In this document: one piece after another, positions 1-11,039 of the stretch
Layout of the letters: each line of letters begins with the position of its first letter
How positions within the stretch are numbered: position 1 is the first letter of the stretch
NCBI GenBank assembly: GCA_037176845.1
Contig: JAYKXP010000069.1
Coordinates: forward strand, 1-64,000
Source: Paramarasmius palmivorus
Taxonomy: Eukaryota; Basidiomycota; Agaricomycetes; Agaricales; Marasmiaceae
Length of the DNA stretch: 64,000 bases
Direction of reading: 5' to 3'
Position numbers and translations under genes: made by a program
Notes under the pieces: model-generated
The model's database searches: none
What the model was told of the DNA's origin: nothing
The model's input: only the letters and a program-made list of their open reading frames with translations

Positions 1-2
1 AG

Positions 3-19
3 TTTTTGGTTTGGGGGAG
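3..19 (+). repeat. Polypurine-tract-like direct repeat, copy 1
   Basis: TTTTTGGTTTGGGGGAG is repeated exactly at 3208-3224. G-rich tracts like this precede the 3' LTR of Ty3/gypsy-type elements and prime plus-strand synthesis. Here it would mark the end of an internal region lying left of the window. The element assignment is inference; the exact 17-bp match is seen. Confidence 0.5.
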
Positions 20-406
20 GGATACGCTTAATCCGCGTATTTTTCGGCCGATATAGCGCATTTTTGATGAGAATTACTAAGTTCCACTCGGCTAGACGCT
101 GATGATGGCAACTTAGATTGTCAAAATGCTGCCTAAAAGGCTATCTTACACGATCTAGCTGAATACTCGATGTCGAGTGAGGACTTAGGATAATTTTCAA
201 GGGTCACACAAGTGCAGAAACAAGAACTACATTTTATTTTAGGTCCAAGTGACCTTTTGAATGTAAATTTTGTGCACTAGGGCACGAGTACAGCAGAGAT
301 ATTTTTATAGTGCTTCTCAGCACTCTAGACTACGATGCGATGCGATATGAATACGTATACAAAAACAGAACGTCCACGACGACGTTGACCAACCCCCACC
401 AGCCAG

Positions 407-2687
407 CTAGTTGGCGTCCTCGGCGTCCTCAGCAGGCTAGACGAGGGTTAGCATCGAGAAGAATAACACAAGAATAAAAACTTACAGCCTTGTCGACGGT
501 AGAAGCCTTGGCAGCGGCAGCAGAAGTTGATGCTTCAGCTGGTGCTTCGGACTCTGCGTCGGACGACTCAGCCTTGTCCTCGAGCGACATAGGAGGAACG
601 ACGGCTGTAAGAAAAGAATATTCAGTATGAGCTAGACGATATCTAAAAGATATAGCTAGGACTTACTGGCGAGAACACTCTGGTCATCAAGAGCGACGAC
701 CTCTAGACGTCCATTAACATACTTGACTTCGTAGTCGCGACAGTTGAACTGGTCTGTGGGCCAGCTCAGTGAAGCGATGAGGCAGTTGATGTGGTCTTCG
801 GTGTAGGAGAAGCCTTCGGGGTCAGCCTTGCGAAGAATATGGATGAGGATGCGAGGGTCACGCGTAGCACGTCGGATCTGAGCAGCCAGGTCGTCTAGAC
901 GTTGGTCCGACTCTTTGAGAGCAGCCACGGCAGTGTTGTGGACTTCGACGAGACGCTTTTGAGAGGCGATGATCTCTCGACGATGTTCCAACATGCTCAA
1001 GAGACCTAGATAAAGAATGGAATCAGAATAAAACCCAGAATAGAGAACAAGGTAGCTTACCTGCTTCACCTTGCAACCCTAGCTGAAAGAGGTTGTCATA
1101 GGACTCCACAATGGTAGCGATAGGCATGTCTAGAGAGCAACGTTGACGGCCTTGAGCACATTGATGGCACTTGTGTGGACCGGTTCCAGTTGTATTGGGG
1201 GCGCAAGGGAGAGCCAAGGACGAACAACGCGAGCAATTGAACGTGGCGTTCGAGGGCTAATAAGAAAGCACTTGTATCAGTAAAATGGGCATAATAGAAT
1301 GGCTTCTAGACACTTACTCGAGTGAAGAGCGACGTTGCCATAGACACCTCTTTGTGAGTAAGTCCCATCTCGGGGTCGGAAGGGACATAGATCTTCCCTG
1401 GCATGTCTAGAAGACGAAAGAATAAGAATCGAAAGGATGAGCAGAAGGCTAGACGACTTACTGATGCTGTCGTCGACGTAATGGGGCAGTTCTCGAAGGG
1501 ATTTCTTCTTCTTGACTGATACCGTGGTCGCTGATGACTTAGTGGAAGTAGTCTTCTTGGACGAAGCAGATGGTGCAGGCGCAACCTCTAGCTCATCCTA
1601 GACAAAGAATTAAATAAGAAATAAGATAAGAATAAGGAGGAATGACATACGTTGTCGTCCTCGTCGTCTTCTTCTTCATCTTCCGACCCAGACTCAGACT
1701 CGTCATCATCCTGGGCGTTCACGACTTCTGGCTCCGGACTGGTGGATCCACCATCCGAGGTAACGATACGTCGACGCTTGGAGGAGGATTGGGTTTTGCT
1801 AGCGGGACCAAAAGGAGGAATAGGAGAGCTTTTGCGCTTCGTTGTCGAGACGTAAGTGATCTCTGGGAGAGACGCCTCAGACGCAGATCGAGCACGCTAG
1901 AGCAAGCTCAAGTCAGTGTCTAGAAGAAAGACTTAAGAATATAAACGTGAATTACCTTTTTCCCGGCACTTTTACTAGTGCTAGATTCCATTTTGAAGCC
2001 TGGTTCCAACTTAATCTTGATGCTAGACGATCCGCCAGCTTTGGACGTCGACGCGGAAGAAGCGGCAGGAGCTTTCGGGGCGGAAAATGTGCGAATCGTG
2101 GGTCTAGGAGCAGAGAATGTTGAAGGAGAAGGATGTGCTGGGACGGGGACTTCATCGTTCATGTTCCACTCCTGAACCGAACAATGTTAGACTGCTAGAA
2201 AAGAATAAATAAGAATATAAGGGCGTACCGTGAGGCCGTCTTTGAGGGCAGCGGCTAGACTGGTCTTGGTCCAAATTAGCTTGCGGTCGGCAGCTGTGAA
2301 GAGACCTTGGTCGTCCATGATGTGGCCCATGCGAGAGATAGTTGCCAAAACCTGGGAAGCTGGGTAATATTGCGGCATGTCGGTACCAATGTACGACTGT
2401 TGTAGAAGGCGCTAGAAACCAGGGCTACATTAGAAAGAAGAGAAGAACAAGAATATAAATATACTCACCAAAGCGGTGGAAGATGAACGAAAACAAACGA
2501 GAGCTTTGTCGACGTTTATGGAGTCGTCGTGATCAACGAAAAGCTGGTTGTACAAGCGTCGGAACTTGGACTGCAGCCGGCCAGCAGCTGTAACGATTTG
2601 CGTGAGACGTTGATGTTCCGCAGAGGTGACGGCGGCGGTTTTCTGGTCATCGGTTGGAGAACGATTGACTTGTTTTGTTCGCGCCAT
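407..2687 (-). CDS. Ten-exon gene for a 590-aa Cys-cluster protein lying antisense in a putative retroelement
   Basis: Exons, in coding order: 2469-2687, 2229-2411, 1956-2171, 1651-1896, 1462-1597, 1318-1406, 1061-1256, 667-1005, 486-604 and 407-436. Every intron has a GT start and an AG end, most acceptors read CTAG, and the frame stays open to TAG, giving 590 aa. The protein starts MARTKQVNRS. It has a helical N-terminal region (about residues 1-135), a low-complexity Ser/Ala/Pro stretch, the basic cluster SKRRRIV, and an acidic run (DDDESESGSEDEEEDDEDD). A cysteine cluster follows: CSRC, then C six residues later, then KCHQC and C six residues later (about residues 340-380). Next comes a likely coiled coil (LEHRREIIASQKRL onward) and an Ala/Glu-rich tail. 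Similar clusters occur in agaric zinc-knuckle or Zn2Cys6-like proteins. Nuclear or nucleic-acid binding is inferred; I do not recognise the full family. It is bracketed by the direct repeats at 3-19 and 3208-3224. Confidence 0.8.
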
Positions 2688-2832
2688 GTAGTCGATTAGG
2701 GCAACGCGGCTGAAGAAAGAGTCAAGAGAGTCTGGAGGAATATACGGGGGGAAGTACGGGAACGTGTTGGCGTATAGGTGAAGGGGGAAGGGAGGAAAGG
2801 AATGAAAATTCTAAGTCCAACCACCCATAACC

Positions 2833-2838
2833 TATATA
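2833..2838 (-). promoter_or_regulatory. TATA-like box upstream of the antisense gene
   Basis: TATATA lies about 150 bp upstream of the ATG at 2687. The leader between them has no competing ATG in frame. The stretch 2690-3207 otherwise holds no gene that I can support. Confidence 0.3.
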
Positions 2839-3207
2839 GACAACCGATCACATCCGCGTGGCGACTTCTTTAGGAATCGAAGCACATCGGACCCGGGCGC
2901 AGCAGATCCCCACTATTCCCGATAAAGAAATAGGGCTTTGATCGCCGTGCGCAAGCAAGGCAATTGACTACCCAAAGAATATACCTTGAGAATAGGGCTA
3001 GTAGAGGTGCTTAAAGACGATTTAAGTACTGTACACCGGCTATACTCCGAATAGAAGATTGATTTCCTTATAAGGAACATCAATTGATCGCTAGTTGATG
3101 AAAATGTCGTCATCATTGATGTCAAACGCTTTGATGCATGATTTGGATTTTTGGACTTAGTGCCCGCTCCGAAGAGAGACCTTACCAGAGACCGAGGACG
3201 GTCTAGA

Positions 3208-3224
3208 TTTTTGGTTTGGGGGAG
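3208..3224 (+). repeat. Polypurine-tract-like direct repeat, copy 2
   Basis: Exact second copy of the 17-mer at 3-19. It is followed at once by TGATATGG, a plausible LTR start since LTRs begin with TG. Confidence 0.5.
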
Positions 3225-3225
3225 A

Positions 3226-5100
3226 TGATATGGTCCAAAATATAAATCGCGTATCTAGACGAATATTCTTGCCTTCAACAAGTTTTAATACACTTGATAA
3301 GGGAAACAAGAGCACTAGTGTGAGCCCGAGCAGCTAGTGAAAGCGGACTTAGGCTCTAACAAAGAGTAACTAGTTGTCTATACGCTTGTTCATGGATCGT
3401 ATGATCAGGCTATGGTAGCTGGGGACTTAGCCATGCATGCTAGACGTGTCCGAAAACTGTAGGACTGTCTATACTAGAAAGACGGTTGTCGTGTCATCTA
3501 TAGAAACGCTATGGAATTGGCTATAGACTTCTTATGAGGCTATACAACTGATCTGGAAGAGTTGTTGCGACTAGAGACCTTGAATAATGTCTGCGACCAA
3601 GGGGATTCGAACTTGGCACAGAATAGACGCATAGGCGTAGAGACACATTGTTGACTGACCAGTCTAGACGCTGGCAGGATATGATGGAAAGAGGATCTTC
3701 CGCTCTAGGAGGAAGCGCGCGTGTTGCAGCTTGGATTAATCCGAAGCTCTCAGCATAGCTTAGTAAAATCGATGAGATCTGAAGCTAGACGGCCGAAGAT
3801 CGACGTGATAAGCAAGCAAGGTTTTAGGGTTTTACGCTAGCCGCTTACTACAAGCGAGTTACTTGCCCAGGACATTTCGGACTCATCGCCGAAAGGTGTA
3901 GATCCGAAACCAACCAGAGAATTATATCTCAGAAGAGAGACCGTACCTTTCCCCTGGCTAGACGAAGTACTAGCTAGGAATGGTGATAGAATTACGCATT
4001 CTTGAACCTAGAAGAATATAGAAGAATAGACTCTAAGGGAGGGACTCGAAGGGAAGATGTCTAGGCAGTTCCTGACGATATCCGATACCAAGGAGAGCCG
4101 TCTCCGCTCAACAGCTATGTACCATGTGGTCTAGCAAGAGTGAGTCAGCACAAGGAAGAAGGATAGTCCACCGAGCGATTTCCGACGTGGAGCTAGCCAA
4201 ATATTTGGAACTGCTTTCAGGACCAAAATGCGAATAAACCCAGAATATGGACGAAAGATCGTCTAAAAGAATATTTCATTTCCTTCTTAAGTAGTTCTAT
4301 ACCTTGTATGGGCAGCGAGCCATCGGAATCATAGCTAGAAGTATGTATCTGTAGATTATGGGTAAATAGGACAGCTAGAGGGTATATAAGCTGGCCCATT
4401 TCGATACGAAAAGGCAAGCAAGTAGATCCCCCCACTGTCAGATAGCACAGAGCAATCAACGACTTTGGAACTTGACTTCAGAGAATATTTAAGAATATAC
4501 CCCACCTGACACAGAGTCAGTGATTTGCTACTTGTATAGCTGTGATAAGCGTACAGTAGTCTCTTGAATAGAACGTACTGAGTTGCGTCTAGACGGGATT
4601 TGACTTGACCACCGAGGTTTGGAGTACTAGGGACTCCCACCTAAGTTGAGGTACTGAGGACAGAGGGCCTCCTACCTAAGTTTGAGATATAGAGGACAGA
4701 GGGCCTCCTTATCTATTGTAACTGAAGTATTGTGGACAGAGGGCCACCTTACTTATTGTTTTGGCACTGAGGACTGAGGGCCTCCCATTGCCATATATTG
4801 GTCATTGTTGAACTTGTTTGGAATCGATCCAGTTTGGATATTGAAGAGGCTAGCTGCACTTGGGCACTATCCTGTTGCATTTTGTTGATTTCTTTGTTCG
4901 TTGGATACGAATATACACCTTATACCTTTCTCTATACCACGCACCTTTGTTGTTCGTTGGTCTAGATCGAGTACTAGAGTGTCTATAGCGATAATACATC
5001 GTTTCTTGATCTTACTACCGTGCGGAACCTTTGCCAACGCCGAGCCATCCTCGCACAAAAGAGGTTGAGTTGTGTTTTGTTGTCTCTAGACGGCCTTACA
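3226..5100 (+). mobile_element. Candidate 3' LTR of a Ty3/gypsy-like retrotransposon
   Basis: The segment begins TGATATGG just after the polypurine-like tract. It contains no gene-like reading frame but has several CTAGACG words, a run of tandem hairpin repeats, and a pyrimidine-rich end. A possible end is TTACA at about 5100, because the CTAGACG word stops there. The partner LTR is outside the window, so neither the boundary nor the target-site duplication can be tested. About 1.9 kb is long for a fungal LTR, so this may include non-LTR sequence. Confidence 0.35.
4620..4786 (+). repeat. Four tandem hairpin repeats, period 36-40 bp
   Basis: GAGGACAGAGGGCCTCC occurs at 4656-4672 and 4692-4708. 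Variants lie at 4732-4748 (GTGGACAGAGGGCCACC) and 4769-4785 (GAGGACTGAGGGCCTCC). Each can fold GAGG with CCTC; in the third copy both arms changed together to GTGG and CCAC. A partial related copy begins near 4620. Confidence 0.75.
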
Positions 5101-5990
5101 CCAATTAAACCCATTCACCGGTAGAGGCAGGGAAGTGCGGTAGCTTGACTGCCTTCCTGTCCTGTACCGCGGCGATCGTTGTAATTCACCTAGCTTATGG
5201 GGCTTAGGTAGGATGAATCCTGTTTCGTATTGGGGATCTAGAGTGTGTAGTTAGTAAATACGCATAATCAAAATATGGAGATGCGTTGCCTACCTTCGAA
5301 ACCAAAAGTCAAGATCACGTTCACCTCTAAGCTAGTAGAATGGGCTCGCGTGCAGATGTCCCAATTCTATCCTTAGCTGAGAAGCACCATGAATGTTTCC
5401 AGAACAGGCAAATACGCTAGCCCGTGGACCAGGATTTTGGGATGCTGAGAAGTCGGGAGTTTGTCATGACTCGACGGGGGAGTACCAAACACGAGGGCTG
5501 CGTATTGGTATTTGACGTCACCCTAGCTTCAAGCGTTGGGTACTTGGGGTGCCGAAGTACGCTGAAGTCTATGAGACGTGCGATATAGAGCGGTAAGTGG
5601 AGTATTCTGTTTTCGGGGATATCTGGGCTTCAGGGAGTTTGTGGTTGCGTTGGCGCTCTACTATGAGGGATTGAACCAACCGTTGGAATTATCCTCGATC
5701 TCTGCCGCTATAAATCATGTAATAAAAGACGGTAAGTAGGTTGATAAGTAGGGAATAGAACAAAGAATGTACCTCTAGTCTTTGAGGCTGGCTTCTGTCT
5801 TCATATCGATGAGGCATGCTTCTGTCTTCATATCGATGAGGCATGCTTCTGCACACAACTCCAAGTATAATCTGCAGGGGCACAGTGATAGGTTGAAGCT
5901 ACAAGTGCGCGCAGCTTTCAAGGTTGTTGACTGAAGATGGTGGTTTCGAGACGTTCGAGGTCAAGCACTAGGGTTTGTCGAGGCTATGAG
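5101..5990. other. Gene-free spacer between retroelement and duplicated region
   Basis: No reading frame with splice support was found. Around 5104-5165 there is GC-rich sequence with imperfect inverted similarity. From 5791 there is a short tandem repeat, listed separately. Confidence 0.5.
5791..5851 (+). repeat. 27-bp tandem repeat, 2.3 copies
   Basis: The unit GCTTCTGTCTTCATATCGAT plus GAGGCAT is present at 5791-5817 and exactly repeated at 5818-5844. A third partial copy follows (5845-5851). Confidence 0.85.
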
Positions 5991-6038
5991 AATGGGAAAA
6001 TGAACTGAAGCGTCGAAAGCGCACCTTTCCGTAGTTGT

Positions 6039-6249
6039 TTACCTAGCGAAGTCCCCAGTCTGAGCACAAAAAGAAGCCGGTAGTCGGAGGCATAACTTGA
6101 AGGTGTAGTTTGCCTGTGAGATAGGCTGAGCGTGCTGCAAGGGATGTAGAAAAAAGATAAGTACGTACCTGTAACATCGAAGAGTGTGTATACGGCCGAA
6201 TCAGAGTCCTCATAGTTGGAAGCGTTGGGTAGAAAAGGGTCGACGTCAT
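6039..6249 (-). CDS. Small two-exon P-type gene, 51 aa
   Basis: Exon 1 is 6169-6249 and exon 2 is 6039-6113. The intron starts GTACGT and ends CACAG, and the frame stays open to TAA. The protein starts MTSTLFYPTLPTMRT and ends SFCAQTGDFAR. The second exon is recognisably the same as the P-type second exons near 44.3 and 60.7 kb, which read TPTSFGAQSGDF in the same frame. The other P copies have extra downstream exons, so this may be only the 5' end of a larger decayed gene. The ATG overlaps the ATG of the divergent M-type gene inside one CATG. I do not recognise a function. Confidence 0.35.
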
Positions 6250-6422
6250 GGTGGTCGAGGTGCAAGCGCGTTCGTCGCCGGCGCTTGCCTTTCCTCAAGA
6301 CGTCCACCTCGTTCAACGCGTTCAAATGTCATCCTGTAAAGGTGCGTTCAGCCGATGCCTGCGTATCATTCCTGGATTTAACATACCTTCTAGTAGCTCA
6401 GCAAACTCAGACTTCAATATAG
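6248..6422 (+). CDS. Small two-exon M-type reading frame, 40 aa
   Basis: Exon 1 runs 6248-6341 and begins MVVEVQARSSPALAFPQ. The intron (6342-6393) starts GTGCGT and ends CTAG. Exon 2 (6394-6422) reads AQQTQTSI and stops. Exon 2 matches AQQNRLQNTPQ in the copy near 39.5 kb, where the frame continues, so this copy is probably truncated by a stop. It is divergent from the P-type gene and shares the CATG with it. Function unknown. Confidence 0.3.
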
Positions 6423-8010
6423 TTTGATCAACCACTGCATGACGGTATGTACGCTACTCTCATCGTTTTTCAACGTCGCTCATTGCTTCTCGTAGCCAAC
6501 TACAAGCTCGAAATGCCATCTAAACCTCTGAAGATGTATTCTTCTCCATGGAACACCCAACTTTTTGCTGTCGCCTTCTCAGACGCACTCCCGATACTAT
6601 CTCGACCCCATTCCCAATAACTCCAAGCTAAAATCGCTACAGTGCCGTCCAATCAACCTAAACCGCCTCGAATAGGCTGCGACTCCCCTTCTCTCCCGAC
6701 ATGAGCACCCTTCTCTTCCTCCAGCTCGCATTATAACGCGTCCGGTGACATGTACTTTTGCACCGCATCGTAGTTCCTCATGTTGCGCCTTTCCCGTCCC
6801 CACCTCTCCAGGCTCTGCAGGATGAACGTCTCCACGACACTCCTTTCCTCGCCTCCTATATCACCCAGCCCCTTATATTAACACCGTAAATCTCCTCAAT
6901 ACCAACGCACCCTATGCGACCAGCAACCAGCAACCGTTCTGCATTTTCTCTGCCCGGCTACTATCGAGCCCGGCTACATTCCATCAAGTCGCAGAGATAG
7001 CGACGAGAGGCTCGCGGAAGTTGAATTGATAGTTGAATTGGATTTGCTGGTGATATATGATACCTTACAACACCCAGAGTGAGTGTTCTCGATTCCTTGC
7101 TTTTGGCATGCATCCTACTGACATCTTATCACCTATAGCGGCATCGAATCTCCCAGCGGCAGTTTCAGTGCGGCAAACTTCGAAATAAAATCCCTGCACA
7201 TCCGCCTTCCTCGACACGCATTCATCTCAGTCTGGTAGCAACACCCAACTCTTCTCCCTCATACCCCCTCATACCCCTACTCCTCCGAAAGCCGTACTCA
7301 CCTCGAGCCTATCCCTTTGAGCTACAATGAAGGCTCGCTGGTTCTACCAACCGAGACCTTCATTTTCCCTTCTTCGGCTCCACCTAAGCTTGAAGCTCTA
7401 GCTCCAACGTTTCTTGGCTCAACGAACAAGGCTGTACAGTCTCCTCGGTGTCAAGTTCACGGAGCTTTGAGCAGAATACGTCGTGGGGGTACTGTTCGAG
7501 CACCCATTGGACGTCTCTCACACAGGTTGCCATTGGAGGGGGTGGATACGCCTGGTCATGCTTGGATGAGGAAGAAACTGCGCAAGGAAAAAGGCTAGGA
7601 ACGCTACTGTCTTCACTGTCTTAGTGGGTACTCTTTCTTTTGTTCTGCTGTCAACCGATACTGATTTTATTTTGTTTACAGCAAGAACGACGAACGACGA
7701 ACAGCGATGCCAAGTTACCGTTCTTGAAATACCCGCTACCTCCGTGGTATTGCATGGAACTCAGAATTGGGGATGTTCCTCGTTCGTTATCGGTTCTGGA
7801 TACAACTCGGACCATATGTATGGATGTTTATGATACTATCCCACGTCAGGAATATCATGCTATCCATTCAACGATACTTATCTTCTGTGTACACGTGATA
7901 CATCCCCCTGGTGGACTCCGAACTACAGTACCGCTACCTGATAACACGCTATTGGACCAGGACAATCCTTTGGTACATACGTTCGAAAGAGTGTTGACCC
8001 CTTGACTACG
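6423..8010 (+). pseudogene. Remnant of the M-type gene, reverse-oriented unit 1
   Basis: Downstream M exons are recognisable in order. The AAATGCCATCTAAACC exon lies near 6510, the block matching the PPTATENPKP/SYRNRE exon of other units is missing or very diverged, and an exon beginning QERRTTNSDAKLPFLKYP follows an acceptor (TTTACAG) at about 7681. That last frame stays open to 8005 (from 7640, 121 aa unspliced). Stops interrupt the chain elsewhere. Confidence 0.4.
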
Positions 8011-8049
8011 GCAAATGGCGAAAAATTTGCTCCTGGTACCTTGTAAACC

Positions 8050-9270
8050 AATGTCGTGTCCGTTGTCTCATCGATGTCCATATACAGTAATCATCCTTCC
8101 CAAAATGGAAGGAAGTCGGGAATTGTGCCTTGAAGTTGATGTACGAGCTTGCAACGTCGCTCTAGAACAGTATGAGCATCTGGACGAAAGCTAACTCGTA
8201 CATCGAGACGCTACTCATCGAACTTGTTGACCGCTTCCTCCGGGGCTCTTTCTTAATCTCCATCCTCGACTGACCAAGGACCGACCTCGAAGACCATCCC
8301 AACTAACGACCTTGCCGAACGTTCAATGGCATAGTACCCAGAGCTCGGTAACTCGATACCCCAAATCCCTGCATCTAACGTAGGAGGATGTCCAATTTCT
8401 ACCGCTACGTAAAGGTTCGGTAGGTGATCGAGATGTAGGGGATTTGAGGACATTCACTGCAGGGAGCGGTATGTGTTTGTATTCGTGCAGTTCTTCTGGT
8501 TCGAGGCGTGATGGGATTTTGGCTACTGTGTAGAGTGAGTAAAACCATGGCCACGGTGCGAATATGGGAGTACTGTTGCTCACCTGTGGAAAGCTCAAGC
8601 TCAAGCTTTATACCCTGCCTGACACAGTCCCCAGGCATCTATTCTCCATCATATATCATACGTCAACTGCTGTGTGTGAGCGACGGTGAACCCAAAGCCA
8701 GGCTCGGGGTGTTGATGTCGGTACATTGCGTGAACTTTGTGAAGAGACGATGATGAATTCTTCTTGCAAGAGCGAGTTTGAAGTAGGGGCAGGATAGGGA
8801 GGGGCATAATAGGCTGGGAGGATAGTAGAGCTGGAGCTAAGGGAGTACGCGCAAGGGTGCTGTAGCAAAGCTGTAGGTGCATTGAGTACTTTGAGGTCAA
8901 TCCCTAGGCGGAGTTGAGTCTATGAGAGCGGGAAATAAGATAAAGTGTTGAAAACGCACCTTTTGGTGATCATCCAGTCAGCGAATTGCCCACTCAGAGC
9001 AACGAATAGTCCGGAATGACGACGTTGGAGGCATGAATGCATGACACGTAGTTTTGTCCTGAGAGACGGATTGAGTGTGTCGCCAGGGATGTAGGGAGGA
9101 AAACACATACCCATTGTAGCACTGGAAAAGAAGAGAACATATTGGAATCAAAATCTTCGGAGGAGCACAGTTGGTTCCCTAGAACGTTAGATGGAAAGGC
9201 GGGGTGTCAGTGGGACCTGGACGAGTAAACTCGAACGATGGGGCACCACTGATGATTGAAGAAAGCAAGA
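8050..9270 (-). pseudogene. P-type gene remnant, reverse-oriented unit 1
   Basis: On the minus strand the X exon (about 8959-9065, ending VALSGQFADWMITK) is bounded by CTCAG and GTGCGT. It is followed by the Y exon (8656-8898, HPCAYSLSSSSTILPAYY) and by the W exon near 8300-8540 (ERLHEY- and GHPPTLDA-like text in shifted frames). The exon containing CATTTTGGGAAGGA lies near 8100. The X-Y junction keeps frame, but W is frameshifted and stops follow. Confidence 0.45.
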
Positions 9271-9273
9271 AGA

Positions 9274-9335
9274 ACATCTGAAACCGCCAGCGCTTCTTTC
9301 CTCAAAACCGTCACCTTACCCAACATGCTCATCTC
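9274..9335 (-). repeat. L block, reverse copy
   Basis: CCGCCAGCGCTTCTTTCCTC followed by AAAACCGTCACC matches the reverse complement of the L blocks at 31.4 and 39.6 kb. It separates the P remnant on its left from an M-like remnant on its right. Confidence 0.55.
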
Positions 9336-10960
9336 TTTGCGGTTCTCCATGCGCCAGTTTTGGGCCTGATACACGCCTGGAATATTTCAGCGTAATTGAC
9401 TTGAAATTTGGACTACTGAGGCATGCCATAGCCATCTGAAAATCTGGTATGTGCGCTATTCTTCACGCTTTTCATCATAGCTCACAGACACACCTACGCA
9501 AGCACATGCCCAATTCCGAGTCGTTGTTGCCGCCACCACGAAAGTTTCTACTCTATGGTATGGACGATCCAGCACCCTTCCTGGTTTCATCAAACTCAAA
9601 CCACTGCACTGTCCTCCACAGCTGCGAGGCTCCTCTATTCATCACAGGTCTTACACATTCTTTTTCAACCAACTCAGTTAACCTCACCCCTCGCATTATT
9701 AACACAGTGTCCAGCAATTTCAGAGTTTCAGACCTTCAGTCTGGATTGCTGCGCGTACCCTCAGGACATTGCAGGTCCTACTCACCCAATCTTCGCCCTT
9801 TGAATTTGGGGAGAACTCTCATCGCCGCGTCGATAACTGCAGATTTGACCGGCCAACGCATTTCGAGTAACCGCTCACCTTAGCTTGTGCACTTCAAACA
9901 TCACGATGGGACCGACGGCATGAGGCTTATAGAAGCGGTGGAATGAGGGTCAGTCGTTGAGGATTTACTTGTATGTGACCTGATTTCTACACTTCTGTAC
10001 GCGTTTTATTGACACCACACCATCTACAGTGTCGATAAACCGCCAGGCTGGCCTTTGCAAGCACCTACCCAACGACTCGGTACCGAAGAAGGGCGACTTT
10101 CGGCTCGTATCCTGATTTCTTACATTCTCATATCCATAACCCAGCCTTTCCTTCAAACCAGGTGCCTCGACTAGGTCGCATGGGGCTCCATCGACTTGAG
10201 AACGGTGTTTCTTTTTATCGAGGATGTTGCCAGTGGAAAGGCTCATGGATCGTTGCTAGAACGCCAAACAGCTAAGCAGATCCTGGGATTACGCGTAAAC
10301 CCAGTGCTAACGCACAAAACTTACCATGCGCGTTCCTTTTGTTACTGCGAGCGGTGTTGGTGGCTTTCATCTCAGGATAGGACAGAGGTATGGATGACAG
10401 AGAGCAGGACCAGAAGGCTTACCTGCCGACGGTACAGTACGTTCTGTTTCTTCTGATCATAGAATTCTCCTTTCGCTGACAGGCTTGCTTTCCTCCAGCT
10501 ATTTGTGGTTCTGAGCTCCAAGCCGGTCGAAGGTTATGATGACTGGTACGTCTGTCTTTCGCTATATCTCCTATGTTATCGGTGCTTATTCCAGCTTGTT
10601 ATCTTAGCATTCTTCGAGTATTCCATAGCGGGAAATCGTGGCATTCATAGGGTTAATGCCTTGGATGCGCGAAACTACAGACGGCTATCGGAAGCGTCTT
10701 TCGTGAGTGCACCGTAGTGCTCCAGGGAATGTGTTCCTTGAAGCGGTCGTTTGCACTTCTAGTCGCTAGGATAACGAGTAGCGAAGATTATGAGCCTCGG
10801 TCAAGGTCTACATGTAGAAGTTTGGTGAGTTCTTGTAGTCCTCTGATGTGAGTAACGGCCGTTCATGCTTGTTCTCTTGATAGATGCACTAGAACCCTAT
10901 CATCGAATGCACAGTCCTGACGCCGGGTTGGGCTTCCAAGTGCTGCTCTGTAAAGTAATA
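9336..10960 (+). pseudogene. Divergent M/F3-like gene remnant right of the reverse L block
   Basis: After a GTATGT donor at about 9447 the text resembles the reverse complement of 43.9 kb (TCATCATAGCTCACAG..CAAGCACATGCCCA). A branch-site block ACGCGTTTTATTGACA followed by CTACAG near 10000-10030 matches the M-type intron. A 144-aa frame at 9449-9883 crosses a predicted intron and is probably not a protein. From about 10500 to 10960 I see no reliable exon. Confidence 0.3.
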
Positions 10961-11039
10961 CGGCGATGGATACCTCACCCAGGGCTATGCCATTCATCGC
11001 GGTAGAACCGGGTCGTCGCGCTCCTTGTGAAAACCCCCT

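Noticed and set aside
1642..1923. Plus-strand frames over the acidic exon (for example runs of S)
   Set aside because: They are antisense shadows of the acidic Glu/Asp tract in the ten-exon gene.
3598..3625. tRNA-like B-box (AGTTCGAATCCC on minus)
   Set aside because: The T-arm does not close properly (two extra C) and no acceptor, D-arm or anticodon arm could be drawn. Probably chance or an old SINE-like or primer-site remnant.
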